Positions 50,301 to 56,768 of a stretch of 64,000 nt of DNA are shown here, piece by piece. This DNA is from Echiichthys vipera (Eukaryota > Chordata > Actinopteri > Perciformes > Trachinidae), in the NCBI GenBank assembly GCA_963691815.1, contig OY829653.1:6364801-6428800 (forward strand), written 5' to 3'. The notes under the pieces are model-generated. The model did not search any database, was not told where the DNA came from, and saw nothing but the letters and a program-made list of their open reading frames with translations. The position numbers were made by a program, and so were the translations under genes. Every line of letters starts with the position of its first letter. The stretch's first letter is position 1.

Positions 50301-53300
50301 CAGAGCATGAGAATTTAAAGTAATCTGCAAGAGTCATCTGCATTCAGCTGTGTGGTAGTGTTATAGCCTACTGCACAAATGGAGCGATGGCTTATAGCTA
50401 CAATAGCAACGCCTCCATTTCTTAAATCAAGCTGCACGCAGCACTATTGACCAACAGTGAATTGTTGAATAAAGACATACCTAATTCCAGGAGGCCTGTG
50501 ACTCTACTGGGGGGGGTTATTCAGACCACATGAATGCCAATTCATCATGAGGCAGACTGCTTTTGGACCAAATAATAGCTGGAGCGAATATTCACACAGA
50601 CGTGGTGCCTTATGCCGATTTGTGGAGCACAGAAAACTATTTCCCTATCCTTTAAACACAATTACAAGTTCCTAAAGCAGATTAAGAAGTGATGCTATTG
50701 TTTCAGCTACAATAGACTTGATCAAAGCGACAACCTAGTTCCACCCAGAAATGCCTGGAGGGATTTTCTGTCCACTTGGACTCAAGGATGAAGTGATGAA
50801 GTCAAACGTCAAGGTTACTGTGACCTCACAAAGTTTTGCCCATAGCTCAAGAATTCCTAATGCTAATTTTGACCACATTTTACACAAATGTCTAAATAGG
50901 ATAAAATAATGAAGTGGTGACACTTTCTATCCCGAAGGTCAACTTCACTGTGACGTCTGATAATGTTCAGCAAATACGCTTTTCTGTCCGTTATTTAACA
51001 TCATAATACAGGACAAGGGGGGTTTTCATAGATATCGTGCATATAAAAACTAATATTGATGCGCAGATATTCGTGTGTATTCCATGTTGTGAGCCTCACT
51101 GCTCACAGGACAGACGGGAAATGAGGGAGAGACAGCGTTGTCGGCGGTTAACCGTTTATTCCAGGCTCCCCCCAAACGTGACTCAACGTAAAACAAAACT
51201 ACACGAACGAGCAGCCGTCCCTCTGACGGCTGTGGTCAGGCGTCTGCTGCCTCTCTCTGGGTCGTCGCCGCTCTGGTCCTCTCACAGGACCCAGCCTACT
51301 GCAAGAAGCCCAGAACCAGGTTACAAACATGCTTATATAGCTGACTGATTACCTGATTCTGTCCAGCTGTCTGATCACCGGCTGAGCCACTCCTCCCTCT
51401 CCTCCAGCAGTCGACACCTTAACCACACCCCACTGCCACACATGTATTTATTGTGTGTATTCCCCACAGTGAAAGCATGTGACGTAGTATAGGGAGGCAG
51501 GTTGATGTGGATGGCTGGCAAGTCAAACTTTAAGCCATGGGAGCAGGGTTCAATTCCTGTCCGTCGTAAACCAATCAAGAGCTTTTTTTCTTACCTTGAC
51601 CAAGTGTTTTTCATGCCTAGCCCTAACCGTCACCTTTTGTTGGCTAAAATCAGTCATGTATTGCACTTCTGCTTTAGTGTATTTTGACTTCCAGTCAATG
51701 CTGCGGTGCGTCAACTTGTATATTAAGTTCTATGAATTACCTTACATAGGATTTGCTGCGAACATGGCATGGAAACACATTGTACAGGAACAGAAGGAGA
51801 GATATTTGGTCGTGTACTGAGACGATGCCTTTCTGGCTGTGTTGATGACTGCTTGGTTGGAGGTTGGTGTTTAAGGCTCGGCCCAGGGCTCCGTATGTCT
51901 TGGCAATTCAGGATGCCCATTTTGTCAGTCATGCTGGTAATGTAGGGAAGTTGTCAGAAGCTCACAGCTGCTTCCAAGAGCCTTTTTTTTAATCGCACCA
52001 TAAATTCAGATTTGAAAGTTTAGGCTACATAAAATAATAACGTCAGTGTTACTGAACTCTCGAGACTTGTGGAAAATGTAATACATGACATGATTCATAA
52101 TGAAAGTAAGAAATACAAATAAAATGTGTATGCTCATGGGCTGCTGTCACAGTGTATTGATTTGTGCCCCTATTAGTAATTATTCACCCTCTGTATGTCA
52201 GCAGTGGAGCCTTAAAGCCCTTCCTTATCGCACACCTTTGTAAAGCAGGTGTCTCTTCTAGGTCAGCCACAGAAAATGAATATATTTCTGAATAAAGCTG
52301 ATGTAGGAACCACACAATGCGAGAGTTGGTAAGAAATTCTGACCAGTTTGTAGATGTTACTGGCCCAGGGAATGTGACGAGGAGGGAGTTCATGCAAGAG
52401 ATGCAGGATGGATGTTAGATTGAACACATGGGCAGCTTTTATATCCCTGGGACTGTGAGCTAAATCAACTGATGACCCTCCCAGTGTCACCTGTCCACAC
52501 TTTGTAGTTTTCCTGGAATATTGCCTCGCCGGAGGGCTACTGGGTGGTTATTCAATTAAAGATGAATCAATTTAGATATTAGCAACATGTAAGCATGAAA
52601 CTGTGATAATGAGGGTCTTGAGGCTAGATTTGTACACAGGGTCCCAATCAAGCAGGACCCACCTTAAGGCTTACATCATGTCAGCTGATATTGTGCTTTA
52701 CTGTGCATATCATCATCATCACATATAGAGTGTGGTCAAGACCTGGTCTATATTTAAAGTGTCCTGTGATAACTTCTATGATTTGACCATAGCCTGTATA
52801 AAAAATGGACGTAGCCTCTCCGTCAGGGTCTGTTCTCTCAATTTGATCCAATTGTCTTCGCCTACGGGAGACTCCATCTTGTCAGACTTTGACTCCGCCT
52901 TATTTTCTCTTACCAAAAAAGGGCATGTATGTGACGTTAGCGGGAAGGAGATACGTTCATCTGGTTGATGGATACCTCGGAGGAGAAGTGAGGGCCAGCG
53001 GTTAGCTGTCACTTAAGAGGCTACGCCTAATTATTCATAAACATTAACCTCCAATAAAATAAAAACTAGCCTGGTACAAAAAAAAATCACCCCCCAGTGT
53101 TGTCATGGAAATATGACCTAAACATACAGACTAGAATGTTTTTTTTTGTCCCAAGCCTTAAACAGGTTTAATTATGCTGTGAAAACGGCCTGTTTAACGT
53201 GGGGGTCAATGAGAAACTGCTCTATTATGCAAACTGCTCCTAGTGGACACCCCGAGAACTGCAGTTTTTGACACTTCCATATTGGGAAGTCACTGTGGTG

Positions 53301-56300
53301 GGGGCTTGGATTTGACCCTATAAATAATATAGAATTGAATACTGGAACTTTCAAGGCCCCTGGAGTTCAGGGCCCAAGGTTAGTTGGCTGCTTTGCCTGC
53401 TTTATAATCCAGACTACACACTAGGTTTACATTATGGCCAGTGGTTAAAAAAGATTCAACTTAGCTTATGACAAATCACTACTTCCATCACTTCATTTCA
53501 GTCAGGAAAGAAACTAGGCATTGAAGGTCTGCAGTTAATCTGAAATGACACAGAATCCAAACAATGCTTGATTCTCACTGCAGAATGTATTCAAGGAGAT
53601 CTACAAAGCTCGATCTCCTCACTTCACCCTAACATCTGCGCTGACTTCCTCGATTGTATTACTGTAGCCAGTAGTTTGGTTTTGGCTCCTTTCAAGCTTG
53701 AGGTTAAACAAGTACAGTTACACAATTTCTCTTTCCAGAGCAGCTCTGAAATGCCTGTTCAAAAACATCTCTAAAACTCCCGTTTGCCATTTTGCCTTTG
53801 GCCCTCCAGCCTACCTTTAGAGTGGAAGCTGTCCAAGTCAAATCCATGTATTTAAAAAACAATTCGGACAGCACAATATGGACTGCAACTTGAAGTATGT
53901 GAACTTGAAGTTGAGTTTTGTAGACATGTGATCATTCCCCTTCGCTGCATTTACAATGTCTTCTCCTTCTTTGTTTCTACAGATCAAGGCAAAGTTCTTA
54001 AAGTCCTTCACACCAGCGAGGGAGTCTTCATCATATCTCAGTACTCTCTGTTTCACAATGGCGGCCCCGTTCTAAACATGGCCATGGACTCCCAAAAGGT
54101 AGGAGGAAAAATGGACTGCTGCGTGGTAGGAGGTCATTTCACGTCCATTCCTGCTTTACATAAATAAATGAATGAAATGTGATTTATAATTTTGTTGCAT
54201 TTATTCAGAATTTATTACTTTCATTAAGGGTAAAATAGTCAGATGGTCGCTTCAGCACCACCATTATCTACTCTGCATCAATTTAAATTAAGCTAAATGT
54301 GTATTTTCATTCAGGGCAATTTACAATAAGGATTGGAAAAAGAAAGATTCTGATAAATATTTGACTTGATTTCTTTTGCTGAGTAAAATAACCTTTCTCA
54401 TGACAATTACTTTTCTGTTTTACATTTACATTTTTTTTCCATTTGGGGTTACACTAGCCTTTATAATATATTAAATATCTTCCAATCATGTTGCATGTAT
54501 GGGAATTCCTCATTTTGTGTTTAGGTTGAGGGTTTTACTGTTCCACGTTGGTTTTAAAGCTGTTTCAGAGACTCTGCACCCTAAAAAGAAGTCCAATTTG
54601 GGAAGAAAGTGACAGCTTATAACTATTTTTTCCTAAAAGTTGTCATGTTAGCAGTTCTGACTAATGTCAAAACACTGGCTGATGTATTCCAGTAATACTG
54701 TTGACAGAGTTTATTACATCTTTTCCTCCTTAGGGACACCTTTATGTTGGTACAGCGATGGAGGTCCAGCGACTGCCTCTGGCTGACTGCAGTCGCTATG
54801 GTGACACTTGCAGGGAGTGCATCCTTTCTCGGGATCCGTACTGCGGCTGGGACAGAGCCAGGAGGAAGTGCATCCCCATCCCGCCTGGATACAACGTCAC
54901 CACTGGGTAGGATTAAATATGATGTCACTGCTGCAGAGCTATTGTCTGTTTTTGCACAAGAGAGGACTCTCATTAGGGATTTATCAGCACTCTCTGCTCT
55001 GGAGAAAAAACACCTTACATATATTCTGACTGACAGTCATTAACCATGAGGTGATGAACCTGATTTAAAGACAAACAAGACGATCCACAAATAACACTGT
55101 TTCACTAGGTTGATAAATTGATTTGGCTATAATGGACTGTGCATTTCCAATTTTAAGAGAGTATATGAAAATAAATCATGTGCTGTAATAAGCCTTTGAC
55201 TGCTACGGCCCCCGCCCCCCTCACATTGTTGAATGATTTGTCTCTGCATGTAGGTTGATGTGGAGGCTCATAAGCCATTTGTGAAACTATTTAATGCCGC
55301 TAATGTGTCCCCTTTATTATGTTTTCAACAGGACACTGATTCAGAATCTGGACCATTCAAACTCTTCGGTTTGCGGGGAAGCTGCTGGTGAGCCCTTATC
55401 TGCTCTCTCCCACTCTCTCTGTGGATCTTAATTAAACCTAAATAGGAACCTTTCTGAGCAGCTACAGTAAAGAGATGATTATCATATAATTGTGCAGAGT
55501 CAAAAACCTGCAGGACCTTTTTTTTTTCTTTTTTTTGAAATCATGGCATGCCCTCTTTCAAGCTCAAAACCCAGTTATAACCTCAACTAATCATGACAGT
55601 TACTCCCCTCTGTCAAGACGGCTATCTCCTAAAGGGATCTGATTTTAACTTTGCATGTATTTCCAGTTGTGTCACTGATGCCAGGTGTCCTGCCTGTGGA
55701 CACAGACGCAATTTCTATTTATTTCCCCAAAAAACAAATATGTAAAAGACAATGACAGGCAATATGTCTTAATCTCGAACTGATATCTTGGAGTGAAGGA
55801 ATCATACAAAACTCTAGAAAGTGTCAAAAAATATGCTTTATCATACTGCACCAAAAAAACAATACTACTTGAGGTCAAAGTACAATCAACAATTGGAATA
55901 TTAAAGCTGCAGTCAGCAAGTCTGGCAGATTGAGTTGACTCAGTCAAATTTCGAATGTTTACAACTCTGCCCCTACCCCTCTACCATCGAGCGCTCGTCA
56001 GTGGCGTGCACCAGATTCCTGTAAACGCGCCTGTGTCTTCTATCATCAATAAACAGAGATAGGCTGGTTAGCTTACTGATAGATAGCAACTGCTAACGGC
56101 ATTTAGCCTAGCTTAAGGTGTGTGCCTGTGATATTGGAACATGTGAAGGGGGAAGGGGGGATCAGTGGCGTGTGCACAAACTGTGCCGGACAGTCAGATC
56201 TGCGCTGAGTGAACAGGATGATACTGGTGCGGTGGATTTTTACACAAGCTCTAGGTACAGGTAGAGGTGCATTTTTTTCAATGATTGAGTTTTTTAAGGA

Positions 56301-56768
56301 TGATTTATACTGTTCTATCGGAGCATAGTGTCGGTTTCAGTGAATATGATCAAAAAATGTTGCAGACTGCACGTTCAAGGGATCATGGCGGTGTAAAAAA
56401 AGTGTTTCTTTATCCCAACAGCTCTGAAGCAGCGTCGCACTTCCCCTAGAGAAGTGATGGTGCAATCCAACACCTCCATCTTTCTCCCTTGCCCTGTCCG
56501 CTCCTTTCACGCAACCTACCGCTGGGAGAAAGACAACTGTGTCAAGAACTATCCCTGCCTCTTCTCCGGGGACTTCTGCGTCCTGGGGCCAGCTGTTGAC
56601 ACGCCCCTGAGGGAAGGCGTGTTCCGCTGCATGGCCACCGAGGACGGATTCAAGGTGGAGGTTATCTCCTTCAGGCTGGTGAACGACGGCAGGCTCCTGG
56701 CCGCCTCGCTGGCCTTCACCCTGGGGCCGTCGCTTCTGCTCGCCATGGCTACCCTGTGGCTCCATTAA
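17288..56768 (+). CDS. sema7a: Semaphorin 7A, complete 14-exon gene (639 aa)
   Basis: Join: 17288-17366, 25251-25390, 28835-28897, 32910-33005, 33359-33464, 37819-37926, 38270-38409, 40424-40602, 43695-43803, 44058-44265, 53983-54098, 54734-54906, 55332-55387, 56422-56768. All introns are GT-AG and all phases agree: 1920 nt, 639 aa; human SEMA7A is 666 aa. Known role: GPI-anchored semaphorin that signals through integrin beta-1 and plexin C1 in axon growth and immune cells. Seen: signal peptide 1-16; sema domain about 17-463 with the YVGG, CGTNA and NPQF landmarks; PSI domain 467-494 (DPYCGWD at 482-488); Ig-like domain with C548 and C594; hydrophobic C-terminus 616-639 after N612-D613-G614, a likely GPI attachment region. 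No cytoplasmic tail. Odd: the mammalian RGD is absent; the aligned residues are T244-V245-D246. Confidence 0.93.
19206..19864. mobile_element. Foldback MITE, TTAA-type ends, copy 1
   Basis: The two halves are mutual inverted repeats. Left: GGTAATTCCGG ... ATCATCCCA(G/T)GGTC ... ACCAAACCTCTGCAGTAGCA. Right: the complements, ending GCCGGAATTACACTTTAAGG. TTAA (mutated to TTGA on the left) bounds it, like piggyBac- or Kolobok-type insertions. No transposase. A second copy is at 27703-28219. Confidence 0.7.
20913..21900. mobile_element. Non-autonomous DNA transposon fragment
   Basis: It starts TTAAGTGGGTCATGTTATGC, then TCTCATCCTGTCTGTCTGAA, then AGCCCAGTCTGCTCTGATTG. I recognise this as a common teleost non-autonomous element. 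A TTAA lies at the left end. The matching right terminus was not found, so the 3' limit is approximate. A 150-codon frame starting at 20917 is not a gene. Confidence 0.5.
22575..22645. repeat. hAT-like MITE end fragment
   Basis: GCCCACCAGGGGGC followed by CCACACTTTGGGAATCACTG, a typical terminus of fish hAT-type elements. Only one end is visible. Confidence 0.4.
24001..24505. mobile_element. MITE with AAAGGTTGAATATGTAGAAT inverted ends
   Basis: Left end AAAGGTTGAATATGTAGAAT; right end near 24483-24505 is its complement with one or two mismatches (ATTCTCCATATTCAACCTTC). About 505 bp, non-coding, in sema7a intron 1. Confidence 0.7.
25251..25390 (+). CDS. sema7a: sema7a exon 2: start of sema domain
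   Basis: Residues 27-73. It contains the TLYVGGQAMIYVLTF strand typical of blade 1 of the sema propeller. Acceptor CATAG before 25251; donor CAG|GTACAC. Enters phase 1 and leaves phase 0. Confidence 0.92.
25884..26190 (+). repeat. Dispersed repeat ACTGTAT family, copy 1
   Basis: It begins GACCATAGACTGTATGAAAA and continues with TCTGTTCTCT-like and CCATCTTGTCAGACTTTGAC blocks, then CCCCTAGTGGACACTGAGAA. The same ordered blocks occur at 35797, 52786 and, reversed, at 44440-44777. Non-coding; probably a non-autonomous transposon. Confidence 0.7.
26228..27672. mobile_element. Large foldback element with about 330-bp arms
   Basis: The left arm (about 26228-26560) and right arm (about 27345-27672) are diverged inverted repeats. 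Left CTTCATACTACGTCATCTTA pairs with right TAAGATGATGTAGTATGAAG, and left GGTAGTGATAACAACTGATG pairs with the complement near 27405. The core of about 800 bp has no open frame of note. It lies in sema7a intron 2, between two other repeats. Limits are approximate. Confidence 0.65.
27703..28219. mobile_element. Foldback MITE, TTAA-type ends, copy 2
   Basis: Bounded by TTAA at 27703-27706 and 28216-28219. It shares GTGTAATTCCGGTGCAAGAT, ACCAAACCTCTGCAGTAGCA and the GAGGAGCTGGTACAGGGGCC block with copy 1 at 19206-19864. About 517 bp, non-coding, in sema7a intron 2. Confidence 0.7.
28835..28897 (+). CDS. sema7a: sema7a exon 3: 63-nt micro-exon
   Basis: It encodes 21 residues (74-94, IPAASDQTAIDTCKAKAAPLE) in phase 0 at both ends. 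A pyrimidine-rich acceptor (CCTTCCTCCCACAG) precedes it and GAG|GTAGAA follows. It supplies the cysteine (C86) that semaphorins carry here before the ECxNF motif; without it the protein would lack this loop. Human SEMA7A has equivalent residues (GSCLDK) at this point. Confidence 0.85.
28970..29032. repeat. (ATC)n-rich tract
   Basis: Imperfect ATC/GTC trinucleotide run within intron 3, just after the micro-exon. Confidence 0.7.
29810..29925. repeat. Dispersed teleost repeat fragment
   Basis: TTTTTGGAGCCAGTGGAGTC, then GCCCCCTACTGGACA and TTAAGGCAGTTCTTCATTGA. These words are familiar from a common teleost non-autonomous repeat. Partial copy. Confidence 0.45.
31997..32215. repeat. 109-bp tandem duplication
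   Basis: Two head-to-tail copies (about 31997-32105 and 32106-32215) share AGTATTTCTCTCAAGAAC and AGCCCAC(C/T)C(A/G)CTGGCCTACAC blocks at a 109-base offset. Non-coding, intron 3. Confidence 0.85.
32586..32909 (+). promoter_or_regulatory. Long polypyrimidine tract before sema7a exon 4
   Basis: About 320 bases dominated by CT-rich words (TCTCTCTCTC, CCTTCCTCTC) lead directly into the acceptor ACAG at 32906-32909. This is far longer than the usual 15-40 base tract. Frames of Ser-Leu-Phe here are artefacts. Confidence 0.6.
32910..33005 (+). CDS. sema7a: sema7a exon 4
   Basis: Residues 95-126, including ECDNFI and CGTNAGSPRCWML, the hallmark blade-2 motifs of semaphorins. Phase 0 at both ends. 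Donor CTG|GTAAGA. Confidence 0.93.
33359..33464 (+). CDS. sema7a: sema7a exon 5
   Basis: Residues 127-161, beginning VNDTVL, which continues directly from CWML as in the human protein (CWNLVNGTV). Enters phase 0, leaves phase 1. Confidence 0.9.
35797..36590 (+). repeat. Dispersed repeat ACTGTAT family, copy 2, split
   Basis: It starts at CCATAGACTGTATTAAAAAT. The left part runs to about 36155 and the right part resumes near 36476 with TCCTAGTGGACACTCGGAGA. The missing middle is occupied by the MITE at 36156-36475. Same order of blocks as at 25884 and 52786. Confidence 0.7.
36156..36475. mobile_element. MITE nested in dispersed repeat, 14-bp flanking duplication
   Basis: Inverted repeats of about 40 bases: left GCAATTTCAGTCAAAAGCAA from 36165, right its complement ending at 36432. 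The flanks carry the same 14 bases, CTCTATTGTGAAAA, at 36142-36155 and 36476-36489, probably the target duplication. The interior holds CGTTTCACCTCTCATCCAAG, familiar from teleost repeats. Confidence 0.75.
37540..37818 (+). promoter_or_regulatory. Polypyrimidine tract before sema7a exon 6
   Basis: About 280 bases of CT-rich sequence end at the acceptor CTCAG (37817-37818 being AG). Similar to the tract before exon 4. Confidence 0.55.
37819..37926 (+). CDS. sema7a: sema7a exon 6
   Basis: Residues 162-197. Phase 1 at both ends: the donor is placed at CTGA|GTGAGT so that the split codon gives Asn with exon 7, restoring the conserved NPQF. Reading through without splicing meets TAG at once. Confidence 0.9.
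38270..38409 (+). CDS. sema7a: sema7a exon 7
   Basis: Residues 198-244. It begins NPQFAGAAII and contains the EIYFFFSEF strand and RIGRICT. Ends phase 0 at ACA|GTAAGA, at the position where mammals encode the RGD. Confidence 0.93.
38684..38806. repeat. 69-bp tandem duplication in intron 7
   Basis: Two copies at a 69-base offset share ATTGATAGGAAGGTGATAG and GTACCCCC...CAATCCTCTT. Non-coding. Confidence 0.85.
39914..40131 (+). mobile_element. SINE with 12-bp target site duplication
   Basis: tRNA-like head (AACAGTGGTTAGAGCTGTCG, then GGTTCGACTCTG as box B), then TAATAAAAGGCTTGAAAACT and an A-rich tail. Flanked by AAAATACATTGG at 39914-39925 and 40120-40131. The intact duplication suggests a fairly recent insertion. 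In sema7a intron 7. Confidence 0.85.
40424..40602 (+). CDS. sema7a: sema7a exon 8
   Basis: Residues 245-303. It begins VDEGG and includes TTFMKARVMCG and GVLYGLFSNAW. Leaves phase 2; the Trp codon is completed in exon 9. Confidence 0.94.
40603..43694 (+). other. sema7a intron 8 (3.1 kb)
   Basis: It holds the MITE at 41887-42408 and, near 41240-41300, a TAGGGTTAGGAAAAGATC fragment also present near 31850. Nothing else recognised. Confidence 0.55.
41887..42408. mobile_element. MITE with about 40-bp inverted ends (Harbinger-like)
   Basis: Left GGTCCGTTTCACAAAGCAGG; right is the complement of AGGTCCATTTCACGAAGCAG, continuing into an ACTCTGAGT match. Internal copies of CCGTTTCACAAAG are present. 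Family guess from recall of teleost Harbinger-type elements; 522 bp, non-coding. Confidence 0.75.
43695..43803 (+). CDS. sema7a: sema7a exon 9
   Basis: Residues 304-340, with VICAYSIEDIDQAF and KLKGYSSPF, matching the human CVYSLGDIDKVF and SLKGYHSS stretch. Enters phase 2, leaves phase 0. Confidence 0.94.
44058..44265 (+). CDS. sema7a: sema7a exon 10
   Basis: Residues 341-409, from CVRKNS to VLYLGT. Ends phase 1 at ACAG|GTATGT. The last residues form the conserved YLGT/YLTT strand of the sema fold. Confidence 0.93.
44440..44777 (-). repeat. Dispersed repeat ACTGTAT family, copy 3 (reversed)
   Basis: The right end is the complement of the family start: GACATAGCCTCTCCATCTGG and ATAGACTGTATAAAAAATGG on the minus strand. 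The clear match covers 44685-44777; the left limit is approximate. Confidence 0.6.
49991..50011. repeat. Poly-G run of 21
   Basis: Unbroken G run on the + strand in intron 10. Possible quadruplex or an assembly-sensitive site. Confidence 0.9.
50745..51015. repeat. Dispersed teleost repeat fragment
   Basis: ACTTGGACTCAAGGATGAAG, then GTCAAGGTTACTGTGACCTC, then CATAGCTCAAGAATTC and AACTTCACTGTGACGTCTGA. I recognise these ordered words from a common teleost interspersed repeat. Non-coding. Confidence 0.6.
51085..51442 (-). mobile_element. Solo LTR of a retrotransposon (antisense)
   Basis: On the minus strand it starts TGTGGCAGTGGGGTGTGG, has a TATATAAGC box (around 51331-51339), then AATAAA (complement of 51155-51160), and ends CACAACA. 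The TG...CA ends, TATA box and poly(A) signal in this order are typical of Gypsy-type or retroviral-like LTRs in fish. No internal coding region remains. The target duplication was not resolved. Confidence 0.7.
51486..51660 (+). repeat. SINE-like repeat with GTGACGTAGTA-family tail
   Basis: A tRNA-like block (box B-like GGTTCAATTCC near 51549) is followed by CCCTAACCGTCACCTTTTGT, which links it to the repeats at 11590 and 14590. It directly follows the solo LTR. Confidence 0.5.
52786..53310 (+). repeat. Dispersed repeat ACTGTAT family, copy 4
   Basis: It starts GACCATAGCCTGTATAAAAA and includes TCTGTTCTCTCAATTTGATC, CCATCTTGTCAGACTTTGAC and CTCCTAGTGGACACCCCGAG in the family order. The longest intact-looking copy here. 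Confidence 0.75.
53983..54098 (+). CDS. sema7a: sema7a exon 11
   Basis: Residues 410-448, beginning DQGKVLKVL; matches the human TDRGTIHKVV segment. Enters phase 1 (Asp codon split), leaves phase 0 at AAG|GTAGGA. Confidence 0.93.
54734..54906 (+). CDS. sema7a: sema7a exon 12: end of sema domain and PSI
   Basis: Residues 449-505. It has GHLYVGT, then the PSI cysteines C467, C474, C477, C485 and C494 with SRDPYCGWD. Leaves phase 2 at CTGG|GTAGGA. Confidence 0.95.
55332..55387 (+). CDS. sema7a: sema7a exon 13
   Basis: A short exon, residues 506-524 (GTLIQNLDHSNSSVCGEAA), linking the PSI and Ig-like domains. Acceptor at 55330-55331, donor GCTG|GTGAGC. Phases 2 in, 1 out. Confidence 0.85.
55910..56390. 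mobile_element. Probable MITE in sema7a intron 13
   Basis: Left TTAAAGCTGCAGTCAGCAAG; right end near 56360-56390 reads TGTTGCAGACTGCACGTTCA, an imperfect complement. Recalled as a common teleost MITE type. Boundaries uncertain, and the right end lies about 30 bases from exon 14. Confidence 0.45.
56422..56768 (+). CDS. sema7a: sema7a exon 14: Ig-like domain and GPI tail
   Basis: Residues 525-639 and the stop TAA at 56766-56768. The Ig-like domain spans C548 to C594, with HATYRW matching the human HATYSW; extra cysteines C564, C570 and C577 fall where the human protein has two. The chain ends in a 24-residue hydrophobic segment with no tail, the form expected for GPI-signal cleavage near N612-D613-G614. 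Confidence 0.95.

Larger units (their letters stand above)
44266..53982 (+). other. sema7a intron 10 (9.7 kb)
   Basis: Largest intron. It holds a reversed repeat copy (44440-44777), a poly-G run (49991-50011), a solo LTR (51085-51442), a SINE-like repeat (51486-51660), and another dispersed repeat (52786-53310). The 94-codon open frame at 49285-49569 resembles no known protein. The rest is unremarkable. Confidence 0.6.

Noticed and set aside
51037..51348. 103-codon + strand frame
   Set aside because: It lies mostly within the antisense solo LTR and has no retroviral or other protein resemblance.
54623..54973. 116-codon minus-strand frame
   Set aside because: Shadow of sema7a exon 12 on the other strand.
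56337..56765. 142-codon minus-strand frame
   Set aside because: Shadow of sema7a exon 14, whose + strand encodes a clear Ig-like domain and GPI tail.
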